Assembly (NCBI GenBank): GCA_002347755.1
Contig: DDXT01000055.1
Coordinates: 1-22,217 of the forward strand
Source of the DNA: Caryophanales bacterium UBA2253
Lineage (GTDB): Bacteria > Bacillota_I > Bacilli_A > ML615J-28 > CAG-698
Direction of reading: 5' to 3'
Length of the DNA stretch: 22,217 nucleotides
This document shows positions 15,770 through 22,217 of this stretch, piece by piece. Position 1 is the first letter of the stretch. Every line of letters begins with the position of its first letter. Both the position numbers and the translations under genes were made by a program. The notes under the pieces were generated by a model. That model had not been told where the DNA came from. It made no database searches and saw only the letters and a program-made list of their open reading frames with translations.

Positions 15770-17101
15770 TTACAAATATCTTTCCAATTCCCATTCATGG
15801 ATCAGAACGCGGTATTCATCCCATTCCATTTCTTTGGCGACGATGTATTTTTGGAAAATGTGATCACCCAGAGTTTTTCGCATCAAGTCGCTTTTTTTGA
15901 ATTCTTTCAAAGCGTCTTTCAGGTTTTCGGGAAGATTCAGAATGCCGTGCCGTTCGCGGTCCTCCCGGGAATATTCGAAAATGTTGTCATAAACCGGTTC
16001 GACGGGAGGAAGATTGCTGATGATTCCGTCAAGTCCGGCCGCCAAGATGGCCGCCGCCACCAAATAGGGGTTGCTGGCGCAATCGACGTTGCGAATCTCG
16101 GTGCGGGTTTTTTCGCCCCGAACGGCCGGAATTCGGATCATCGAGCTGCGGTTGGCATCCGACCAGCAGATGTAACAAGGCGCTTCATATCCGGGAACTA
16201 AACGTTTGTATGAATTGATGATCGGATTGGTGATGATCGTGATCTCGCGGGTATGCTTCATGATGCCGCTGATCCATTTCAGGCAGACATCGCTTAATCC
16301 GTGCGGTTTGCTCGGGTCCGCGAAGGTGTTTTGGCCTTGCAAATCGGTTAGGGAGCAGTTGAAATGCATGCCGTTTCCCGGTTTGTCCGCCGCGGGTTTG
16401 GGCATGAAACTGGCAAATAGATTATGTCGTCGGGCCACTTGCTTGACGACTTGTTTAAAAGTTTGGACATTGTCACAGGCTTCAAGGGCGGAAGAAAAAT
16501 GAAAGTTGATTTCGTTTTGTCCGGGTCCGACTTCATGATGCGAGATCTCCACATCGAACTCCAGTTTTTCCAACTCCAGCACGATGTCCCGACGGACTTC
16601 CTGCGAACCGTCCAGCGGCGCCAAATCAAAATAACTGCCTTGATCGGAGAACTCATAACTGATGTGGCCGTTTTCGTCTTGTTTGAACAGATAGAACTCC
16701 GGCTCCAAACCGACGTTCAGATCGGCGAATCCCAGCGCATGCATGTCTTTTAGGACTTTTTTTAGGTTGCTGCGCGGATCACCGACGAAAATCTCGCCGC
16801 TTGGGAGTTTTACATCGCAAATGATGCGTGCGACTTTGCCATACTCGCTGGATTCCAAGGGAAGCAAAAGCCAGGTGGAATAATCCGGACAAAGATACAT
16901 GTCGGCTTCTTTGATCCGAACAAATCCTTCGATGCTTGAGCCGTCAAACATGATCTTCCCATTCAAGACATCATCGATCCTGGAAATGGGAACTTCGACG
17001 CTTTTGATGGTTCCAAGCATGTCGGTGAACTGCAGCCGGACGTACTTGACATTTTCTTTTTTGGCGTTTTCTTTAATTTCATCTCGCGTGTATTTTTTCA
17101 T
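15770..17101 (-). CDS. glnA: Glutamine synthetase, type I-alpha
   Basis: The 443-residue protein aligns along its full length with Bacillus-type GlnA: QFTDMLGTIKSVEVP, MFDGSSIEGFVRIKEADMYL, GLEPEFYLF, SHHEVGPGQNEINFHF, FMPKPAADKPGNGMHFN, NSYKRLVPGYEAPCY, NRSSMIRIPA and RNVDCASNPYL. It makes glutamine from glutamate, ammonia and ATP in the cytoplasm as a dodecamer. Arg62 in GFVRIKEAD matches the residue linked to feedback inhibition of Bacillus GlnA, and the length fits the alpha class, which lacks the adenylylation control of the longer GSI-beta enzymes. The start has AGAAGGTG upstream. No GlnR-type regulator gene lies next to it; it is a single-gene unit with its own promoter. Confidence 0.97.
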   Translation of the reverse strand: MKKYTRDEIKENAKKENVKYVRLQFTDMLGTIKSVEVPISRIDDVLNGKIMFDGSSIEGFVRIKEADMYLCPDYSTWLLLPLESSEYGKVARIICDVKLPSGEIFVGDPRSNLKKVLKDMHALGFADLNVGLEPEFYLFKQDENGHISYEFSDQGSYFDLAPLDGSQEVRRDIVLELEKLEFDVEISHHEVGPGQNEINFHFSSALEACDNVQTFKQVVKQVARRHNLFASFMPKPAADKPGNGMHFNCSLTDLQGQNTFADPSKPHGLSDVCLKWISGIMKHTREITIITNPIINSYKRLVPGYEAPCYICWSDANRSSMIRIPAVRGEKTRTEIRNVDCASNPYLVAAAILAAGLDGIISNLPPVEPVYDNIFEYSREDRERHGILNLPENLKDALKEFKKSDLMRKTLGDHIFQKYIVAKEMEWDEYRVLIHEWELERYL

Positions 17102-17127
17102 GTTGCACCTTCTAAAAATTTAGACTA

Positions 17128-17156
17128 ATGTTATCACAGATGTTGATGAATTACAA
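17128..17156 (-). promoter_or_regulatory. Probable glnA promoter
   Basis: On the minus strand, TTGTAA (17151-17156) is followed after 17 bases by TAACAT (17128-17133), about 27 bases upstream of the glnA start. The arms TGTTG and CAACA (17141-17158) form an 8-base-spaced inverted repeat over the -35 region, which could be an operator, but it does not fit the GlnR/TnrA box exactly. Confidence 0.5.
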
Positions 17157-17173
17157 CATGAAAGTCTTTTCTT

Positions 17174-17197
17174 AAAAAAAAGTGCCGTTTCGGCACT
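17174..17197 (-). terminator. Intrinsic terminator after the pit operon
   Basis: Read on the minus strand, AGTGCCG-AAA-CGGCACT is a perfect 7-bp stem followed by a run of eight T. It lies 17 bases beyond the DUF47 stop codon. Confidence 0.9.
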
Positions 17198-17213
17198 GGC
17201 TTAACAAATGAGC

Positions 17214-17837
17214 TTATCGGTTTTTCATGATGACGGTTTCCATCGCATCGGCGACGTCTTCGATCATGTCCGAACATTTTTCGAAACGGTGATAAATTTC
17301 CTCCCAAACGATCAGTTCGACCGGGCTTTCCTCTTCAAGGAACAGACGGCGGACGGCGTCGATGTAAATTTTGTCTCCGACTTCTTCAAGACGGTTGACT
17401 TCGATGATGTAAGGGACGACGCTGTTTTCTTTTTTAAAATTTGGGAATTCGGCGACGGCGAGTTTCAGGGCTTTGCAGCTTTCGATGATGACATTGTTGA
17501 ACTCCTCATAGTCGACGCGTAATTTTTGAACATTGTACATGTAAAGACGGAACAAAACGTCTTCAATGGAATCAGTGACGTTGTCGATTTTCTGACAGAT
17601 GGCGATGATGTCTTCGCGTTCGATCGGGGTAACAAATTCTTTGGCGAGTTTTTCCAAAACTTCATGTTGGGCCAGATCGGCGGAATGCTCGATTTTATGC
17701 ATGGCCTGAACATCGCTTAGCAGCGTTCGGCGATCATAGTTAGCTAAGATCTCTTTCAGAAATTCAGCGGCTTCAACGGAAAACTGAACCAATTTAATGA
17801 ATGATACAAAATAGTAATTCTCTTTAAGTTTTGCCAT
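17214..17837 (-). CDS. DUF47/PhoU-like accessory protein of the Pit transporter
   Basis: The 207-residue, all-helical, charged protein matches the DUF47 (PhoU-related) family: IEHSADLAQHEVLEKLAKEFVTPIEREDIIAICQKIDNVTDSIED, and the C-terminal repeat-like half VNRLEEVGDKIYIDAVRRLF...RFEKCSDMIEDVADAME. The paired E-x-x-x-D motifs fit the metal-binding bundles of PhoU-type proteins. Genes of this type sit beside low-affinity phosphate permeases and are thought to regulate them. Here it follows the permease by 22 bases and has an AAAGGAAAGGA ribosome site. It acts in the cytoplasm. Confidence 0.93.
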   Translation of the reverse strand: MAKLKENYYFVSFIKLVQFSVEAAEFLKEILANYDRRTLLSDVQAMHKIEHSADLAQHEVLEKLAKEFVTPIEREDIIAICQKIDNVTDSIEDVLFRLYMYNVQKLRVDYEEFNNVIIESCKALKLAVAEFPNFKKENSVVPYIIEVNRLEEVGDKIYIDAVRRLFLEEESPVELIVWEEIYHRFEKCSDMIEDVADAMETVIMKNR

Positions 17838-17859
17838 AAATATCCTTTCCTTTGCTTTT

Positions 17860-18912
17860 TTAGAAAATCAGCATAAATAATTTGGCCATGATGAAACCGA
17901 TGATGCCGCAACCCGGAAACGTCAAGACCCAGGTCATGACCAATTCTTTTACGATCCCCCAGTCCACTAGCGATAGCCGTCGGGCACTGCCCACCCCCAT
18001 GATGGCGGTGGTTTTCATATGGGTCGTGGAAACGGGAACTCCCGCGACCGAACAAAGAAACAAACAGCCCGCCGCCGCGAAATCGGCCGCGAAACCCTGA
18101 TACTGGTTGAGTTTCACCATGTCCATTCCGACGGTTTTGATGATTCGATAACCGCCGAGCGAGGTTCCCAAAGCCATGACCAGGGAACTTAGAATCATCA
18201 GCCAAATCGGAATTTGGAAATTCGTTACTTCGGCGTTGCCTTGAGCCAAAAACACTCCCAGCATGAACACGCCCATGAACTTTTGACCGTCTTGCGCCCC
18301 GTGCATGAATGCCATCGAAGCACCGCCGGCTATTTGCGCGTTTCGGAAGAACCGGGATGTTTTATAATGATTGGATTTACGGAAGGCCCACTCAATGAAT
18401 TTTACCAACAGCCAACCGCTTCCGAAGCCGAGGACCGTGGACAAGATCAAACCGTAAATGACTTTCATCCATTCATCCGGATTGATGCCCGCGAAACCGT
18501 TTTGTAAGGCAATGGCAGCTCCCGATATTCCCGCGATCAAAGCGTGACTCTCGCTGGTCGGAATACCGAAGATCCAAGCCAGAGTGGCCCAAATGACGAT
18601 TCCCACCAGTCCCGCACACAGCGCTTGCAAAGCTAATTCGGCGTTTCCTCCGAAATCCACCATTTTGTAAATCGTTTGCGCGACCGTGGCGTTGAGGAGC
18701 GTCATTACGAAGACGCCCAGGAAATTGAAGAAGGTGGCCATGATGATGGCTTTCTTTGGGGAAATGGCCTTGGTGGAGATGCAGGTGGCAATGGCGTTGG
18801 GAGCATCGGTCCAACCATTGATCATGATGACCGCCAAAGTCAGGACCACCGATATAACCAGAAACGGGTTCGTGAACAATTGCGAGATAAATTCGGTAAA
18901 ACTTATGGTCAT
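17860..18912 (-). CDS. pit: PiT-family inorganic phosphate permease
   Basis: The 350-residue membrane protein carries the PiT family signatures: NGWTDAPNAIAT near the N-terminus and GAQDGQKFMGV plus PVSTTH in the second half, reflecting the internal duplication, together with GIPTSESHALI. These proteins carry metal-phosphate in symport with protons or sodium. The length fits the shorter bacterial members. The start is supported by GGGAGA 5 bases upstream. It forms a two-gene operon with the DUF47 protein and starts divergently from the GGDEF gene. No PHO-type operator was recognised. Confidence 0.95.
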   Translation of the reverse strand: MTISFTEFISQLFTNPFLVISVVLTLAVIMINGWTDAPNAIATCISTKAISPKKAIIMATFFNFLGVFVMTLLNATVAQTIYKMVDFGGNAELALQALCAGLVGIVIWATLAWIFGIPTSESHALIAGISGAAIALQNGFAGINPDEWMKVIYGLILSTVLGFGSGWLLVKFIEWAFRKSNHYKTSRFFRNAQIAGGASMAFMHGAQDGQKFMGVFMLGVFLAQGNAEVTNFQIPIWLMILSSLVMALGTSLGGYRIIKTVGMDMVKLNQYQGFAADFAAAGCLFLCSVAGVPVSTTHMKTTAIMGVGSARRLSLVDWGIVKELVMTWVLTFPGCGIIGFIMAKLFMLIF

Positions 18913-18950
18913 ATGTTCTCCCTTTTCACTAATTTCTCATATCGGTAAAT

Positions 18951-18959
18951 ATTATAACA
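18951..18959 (-). promoter_or_regulatory. Extended -10 promoter of the pit operon
   Basis: On the minus strand TGTTATAAT is a perfect extended -10 (TGnTATAAT), about 38 bases upstream of the pit start. No good -35 box is seen, which is usual for extended -10 promoters. Confidence 0.6.
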
Positions 18960-19090
18960 TTAAACACCGAAAAAATAAAGAATTAATACGGCGACGGTAA
19001 CCTTTTCATGACCATCGTTTCCGAGAAATTTCCGTTAAATCCAAGCGATTATTTCAACGTTCCCAAAACCTATGGATTTTTTTGGTTTTG

Positions 19091-19099
19091 TGATATAAT
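19091..19099 (+). promoter_or_regulatory. Extended -10 promoter of the GGDEF-ogt-MFS unit
   Basis: TGATATAAT is a perfect extended -10 about 40 bases before the GGDEF start. The -35 region is weak. The 227-bp gap from 18913 to 19139 otherwise holds only the divergent pit promoter; I see no riboswitch or gene in it. Confidence 0.6.
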
Positions 19100-19139
19100 A
19101 TGCATAAACAAAAACAACCCCTCAAGGAGCATTCTTAAA

Positions 19140-20321
19140 ATGGCCTCTTCATTTTTTTCGTTCTTCAAAAGAATTGTCAGCGATTCCCTTTTTGACAAAA
19201 AGCACCGCCGACCGGAATATTATACTCATGACACCAACTATCATTTGGCCATGATCAACATCAGCCGAATGGTACCGGCGTCAATTGTCTTGATCATCGA
19301 CACCATCGTGGTCTTGGCTTTTGGCGCGCTGAACGTTTCTTTGGCCTTGCCGATGGCATATTTCTATGCGGCTTATTTGGCGTTGATCATCATTGGCGTC
19401 GCTGCGATCCTGCTATCGCATTCCCTCCTTAATCGCGGCGCCGTTTCGATCTGGACGATGCGGATCACTTACTGGGTTTACTGGTTTTTGGTGATAACGA
19501 TCATAACCGTCTTGTACCTGATGGATGCTTACAGTTCGGGATCCATGGCTTCGCTGTTCGCTTTTTATCTCATTTTGGCGGCCGTTCCGATTTTCAACCT
19601 TTGGGAGATCATCATTTTTTTGAATATTCCCAATCTTTTGACCATTGGCGTCATGGTTTTGGATTTGCTCACTTTCAAAGAAGCCATTTATACCATCCTG
19701 ACTTATGCAGTTTTCGCTATCGCCATGTCTTGGACCTTTTACCGAACTTATTTTCGATTGTTGGACGCGGAAAAGCAACTGGAAGCGGCCCGAAATCAGT
19801 TGGAGACCATGTCCGTCACTGATCCGCTGACCGGAGTATTGAACCGTTACGGTCTGGACCGAATTTTTACCGGGTTTAAGGGCGGGAAACCAAAGATCGA
19901 GACGATCACGGCCATTGCCATGGACATCGATTTTTTCAAAGATTATAATGATTCTTTCGGGCATTTGGTCGGAGACGAATGTTTGGTTCGGATCGCCAAT
20001 GCCATCAATTTTGTTTTTGTTGGGGAAAACGCCAAAATCGGCCGCATCGGCGGCGATGAGTTCGTTGTGCTGCTGGCGGATGCTGACGAAAAGAAAATCA
20101 AAGAAATCATGGACCATTTATACAAAAGCGTCGGTGACCTTTCGATCTCGGCAGGAAATCAAAGCGTTTCCGGTTTTCTGACCGTTTCCTGCGGCATCGC
20201 GACCGCCAATTTGGAAAGTTTGTCTTCCTGGACGGATATTTTCGCGATGGCGGACAAAGTCTTGTATCAAATGAAAAAAAACGGACGGAACCAATACCTC
20301 ATCAGTTCTGATAAAGCCTAA
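19140..20321 (+). CDS. Membrane-anchored GGDEF diguanylate cyclase
   Basis: The 393-residue protein has about six membrane segments (roughly residues 45-200), a short linker helix and a C-terminal GGDEF domain from about 224. The active motif GRIGGDEF (GGDEF at 304-308) and the metal/substrate region MDIDFFKDYNDSFGHLVGD are intact, so it should make cyclic di-GMP from two GTP. No RxxD inhibitory site is present at the expected place (GENA instead), which suggests weak product inhibition. The membrane part matches no sensor domain I recognise. The ATG at 19140 is chosen because AAGGAG lies 10 bases upstream and the promoter falls before it; a longer in-frame start would include the promoter. 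Confidence 0.92.
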   Translation: MASSFFSFFKRIVSDSLFDKKHRRPEYYTHDTNYHLAMINISRMVPASIVLIIDTIVVLAFGALNVSLALPMAYFYAAYLALIIIGVAAILLSHSLLNRGAVSIWTMRITYWVYWFLVITIITVLYLMDAYSSGSMASLFAFYLILAAVPIFNLWEIIIFLNIPNLLTIGVMVLDLLTFKEAIYTILTYAVFAIAMSWTFYRTYFRLLDAEKQLEAARNQLETMSVTDPLTGVLNRYGLDRIFTGFKGGKPKIETITAIAMDIDFFKDYNDSFGHLVGDECLVRIANAINFVFVGENAKIGRIGGDEFVVLLADADEKKIKEIMDHLYKSVGDLSISAGNQSVSGFLTVSCGIATANLESLSSWTDIFAMADKVLYQMKKNGRNQYLISSDKA

Positions 20322-20340
20322 AAGGGGGAAAAAGAGGAGA

Positions 20341-20817
20341 ATGCCGAAATACCTGTATGAATTTCCGATCGGGAAAATTTGGACGGAAGAAAAGAACGGG
20401 AAAATCATTTCCCTCGGTTGCGAAGAACATCAGCTGACCGAAGAGGAAACCAAGGAGACCCCGCTTATTAAAGAAACCAAAAAGCAATTGGATGAGTACT
20501 TCGCCGAAAAGCGGAAAGTTTTCGATTTGCCGATCGAACTGCGCGGAACGGAATTTCAGAAGAGCGTTTGGAAGATCATGCAAGGAATTCCTTACGGAAA
20601 AACCATGACTTACGGCGAGATTGGTCAAAGGTTAAATACCAAAGGCTACCAAGCTGTGGGGATGGCCTGCAAGAACAATCATCTTATGATCGTGGTTCCC
20701 TGCCATCGGGTCATTGGTCAAAAAGGGAAACTGACCGGATTTTTTGGCGGGTTGGACATGAAAGCCCGTTTGTTGGATCTGGAGAACAATCACGATTATT
20801 CAAAGGAGAAACGATGA
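20341..20817 (+). CDS. ogt: O6-alkylguanine-DNA alkyltransferase (Ogt/MGMT)
   Basis: The 158-residue protein has the MGMT domain: FQKSVWKIMQGIPYGKTMTYGEIG (helix-turn-helix that binds DNA), the acceptor Cys121 in VVPCHRVIG, and GFFGGLDMKARLLDLE at the end. It directly removes alkyl groups from O6 of guanine onto Cys121, a one-time reaction. The length is typical for Ogt-type enzymes without an Ada domain. A GAGGAG site precedes the ATG, which lies 19 bases after the diguanylate cyclase, so they are probably co-transcribed. Its stop overlaps the next start as ATGA. Confidence 0.95.
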   Translation: MPKYLYEFPIGKIWTEEKNGKIISLGCEEHQLTEEETKETPLIKETKKQLDEYFAEKRKVFDLPIELRGTEFQKSVWKIMQGIPYGKTMTYGEIGQRLNTKGYQAVGMACKNNHLMIVVPCHRVIGQKGKLTGFFGGLDMKARLLDLENNHDYSKEKR

Positions 20818-22133
20818 AAGAACGAACAAAACTCGACCGCCAGGTCTGGCTGGCCATCATCATCTTGGGATTAGTTGGACAGTTGGCTTGGATGGTCGAG
20901 AATTTTTATTTTAATACCTTCTTGTTCAAGGAAATCGGAGGAACGACCAAAGACATTCGCAATATGGTGGCTTTGAGCGGAATCGTGGCCACTGTCACTA
21001 CCATTTTTATGGGAGCGTGGTCGGATAAACTTAAGAAAAGAAAGATATTCATTTCCCTCGGCTATATTATTTGGGGAATCGTAACCCTTTCTTTTGCTTT
21101 TATATCCAAGGAATCGCTGGAAACCATTTTACCTAGTTCCTCCCCGGCGACCGTCATTTCCGTCGGAGTGAGTCTGGTCATCATTTTGGACTGCATCATG
21201 ACTTTTTTCGGATCGACGGCCAATGATGCGGCATTCAATGCTTGGATCACCGAAACCACTGATGAGACTAATCGAGGAAGCGTTGAAGGGGTTTTGGGGG
21301 CTCTCCCGCTTTTGGCGATGCTGCTCATAACCGGATTGGGCGCAATCGCCATTGACCTTCTGGGTTACGGTGTTTTCTTTGGAATCATCGGGCTCATGGT
21401 GATCCTCTGCGGGGTTGGCGGCATGTTTCTCATCAAAGAAGAAGCACACCCGACGAAGGACCAAACCCGTTACTTCCAAAAAGTAATATATGGATTTCGC
21501 CCCTCGACCGTAAAAGCTAACAAGAAGCTTTATTTGACCTTTCTGGCTCAATGTTTTTTCTCGATTTCTTTTCAAGTTTTTATGACTTATATTCTGATTT
21601 ACTTCGAACATAATCTCGGTTATGGGATGATTGAATACGGTTTGATGTTGACCGTGATGATCATCGCCTCTTCGGTTCTGGGAATCATTTTAGGGAGGAG
21701 CGTCGATCGCAAAGGAAAAGCCGGCTTTGGGCTGGTGGGATTCGGAATGTATGTGAGCAGTTTGTTTTTGTTGGCCTTGTCGCGAAACTATTTTGTTTTA
21801 ATGGCCATCGGAACCATTCTTCTAACCGGAGACATTCTTTTGGTCACCGTTTTGTCCGCCAAGATCCGCGACGAGACCCCAAAAAACAGCGTTGGTTTGT
21901 TTCAAGGCGTGAGATTGTTTTTTGTGGTGCTGATCCCGATGGTCATCGGTCCGACTTTGGGCGAATGGTCGATTCGCAGTTCAACCGTTACTTTCCTAAA
22001 TGAATTCGGAGAGACGGTGCTGGTCCCGAATACGGGAATATTCTGGATGGCCGGACTGGCGGGGCTATTGGTCGTCATTCCGTTTTTGCTTGTTTTCAAA
22101 CCAATGTCCCAACCAACAGTTGAAACCAAATGA
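20814..22133 (+). CDS. Major facilitator superfamily transporter
   Basis: The 439-residue protein has about 12 hydrophobic segments and the MFS loop motif MGAWSDKLKKRKIFI between segments 2 and 3, with a second copy GRSVDRKGKAGFGL after the middle. The early WMVENFYFNTFLFKEIGG pattern is common in Firmicutes MFS carriers related to sugar transporters, but the cargo cannot be named. The ATG at 20814 overlaps the ogt stop in ATGA and has AAGGAG upstream, indicating coupled translation. A strong terminator follows the TGA stop. Confidence 0.88.
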   Translation: MKERTKLDRQVWLAIIILGLVGQLAWMVENFYFNTFLFKEIGGTTKDIRNMVALSGIVATVTTIFMGAWSDKLKKRKIFISLGYIIWGIVTLSFAFISKESLETILPSSSPATVISVGVSLVIILDCIMTFFGSTANDAAFNAWITETTDETNRGSVEGVLGALPLLAMLLITGLGAIAIDLLGYGVFFGIIGLMVILCGVGGMFLIKEEAHPTKDQTRYFQKVIYGFRPSTVKANKKLYLTFLAQCFFSISFQVFMTYILIYFEHNLGYGMIEYGLMLTVMIIASSVLGIILGRSVDRKGKAGFGLVGFGMYVSSLFLLALSRNYFVLMAIGTILLTGDILLVTVLSAKIRDETPKNSVGLFQGVRLFFVVLIPMVIGPTLGEWSIRSSTVTFLNEFGETVLVPNTGIFWMAGLAGLLVVIPFLLVFKPMSQPTVETK

Positions 22134-22137
22134 AAAT

Positions 22138-22169
22138 AATGCTTCCGATTTTTAGCCGGAAGCATTTTT
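22138..22169 (+). terminator. Intrinsic terminator after the MFS gene
   Basis: AATGCTTCCG (22138-22147) and CGGAAGCATT (22157-22166) form a 10-bp stem with a 9-base loop, followed by a T run. It ends the GGDEF-ogt-MFS unit. Confidence 0.88.
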
Positions 22170-22194
22170 AGTTAGTGCAAAAATAAAAAAATAA

Positions 22195-22203
22195 TGATAA
22201 AAT
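22195..22203 (+). promoter_or_regulatory. Possible extended -10 of the next gene, beyond the window
   Basis: TGATAAAAT resembles an extended -10 box in an AT-rich stretch just after the terminator. No gene start is visible before the window ends, so this is weak. Confidence 0.25.
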
Positions 22204-22217
22204 TAATTAAACGTATG

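Noticed and set aside
17130..17158. GlnR/TnrA box upstream of glnA
   Set aside because: TGTTG and CAACA form a dyad, but spacing and the fifth base do not fit TGTNAN7TNACA.
18913..19139. c-di-GMP or other riboswitch before the GGDEF gene
   Set aside because: No conserved aptamer core or suitable stems; the predicted leader is only about 35 bases long.

Overview
The window looks like a chromosomal segment of a Bacillota (Firmicutes) bacterium, possibly a Bacilli/Mollicutes-related lineage. The reasons are Gram-positive Shine-Dalgarno sequences (AGGAGG-type), sigma-A promoters with TTGACA/TATAAT or extended -10 boxes, a Bacillus-like GSI-alpha glutamine synthetase, a large FtsX-type permease of the kind common in that group, and a lipoprotein solute-binding protein. 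The genetic code is standard: TGA ends at least four intact genes and TGG encodes Trp. The exact lineage cannot be fixed from the sequence alone.

Layout. (1) 1-1668: C-terminal part of an FtsX/MacB-type ABC permease cut by the window edge. (2) 1672-2850: decayed YcaQ/AlkX-type DNA glycosylase gene with three frame changes and two TGA codons. (3) 2840-3460 (-): TetR regulator, convergent to the pseudogene across a bidirectional terminator. (4) 3461-3900: AT-rich divergent control region with a near-perfect sigma-A promoter, three copies of a cre-like 12-mer, two copies of a probable TetR operator and a perfect palindrome. (5) 3901-15733: one long, tightly packed 11-gene unit: thiolase, SDR dehydrogenase, KAS III-like enzyme, LivH, LivM, LivG (with a coiled-coil N-terminal fusion), LivF, LivK lipoprotein, family I CoA-transferase and two alpha/beta hydrolases. 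It ends at a strong bidirectional terminator. (6) 15770-17101 (-): glutamine synthetase. (7) 17214-18912 (-): PiT phosphate permease followed by its DUF47/PhoU-like partner, then a terminator. (8) 19140-22133 (+): membrane diguanylate cyclase, O6-alkylguanine-DNA methyltransferase and an MFS transporter, then a terminator.

How it works together. The 11-gene unit reads as a dedicated uptake-and-degradation module. A HAAT (Liv-type) ABC importer brings in a short organic acid, ester or oligomer; the hydrolases could split esters or oligomers; the CoA-transferase activates the acid; the SDR oxidises a 3-hydroxyacyl-CoA; and the thiolase cleaves it to acetyl-CoA. The second hydrolase has a GWSLGG nucleophile elbow resembling Bacillus-type intracellular polyhydroxybutyrate depolymerases, so 3-hydroxybutyrate or its oligomers is a reasonable guess for the substrate, but no PHA synthase lies in the window. 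The role of the KAS III-like enzyme, which lacks the usual Asn of the triad, is unknown. Control appears to be double: a divergent TetR protein and a catabolite-type (cre-like) signal. This module is the most likely undescribed system here.
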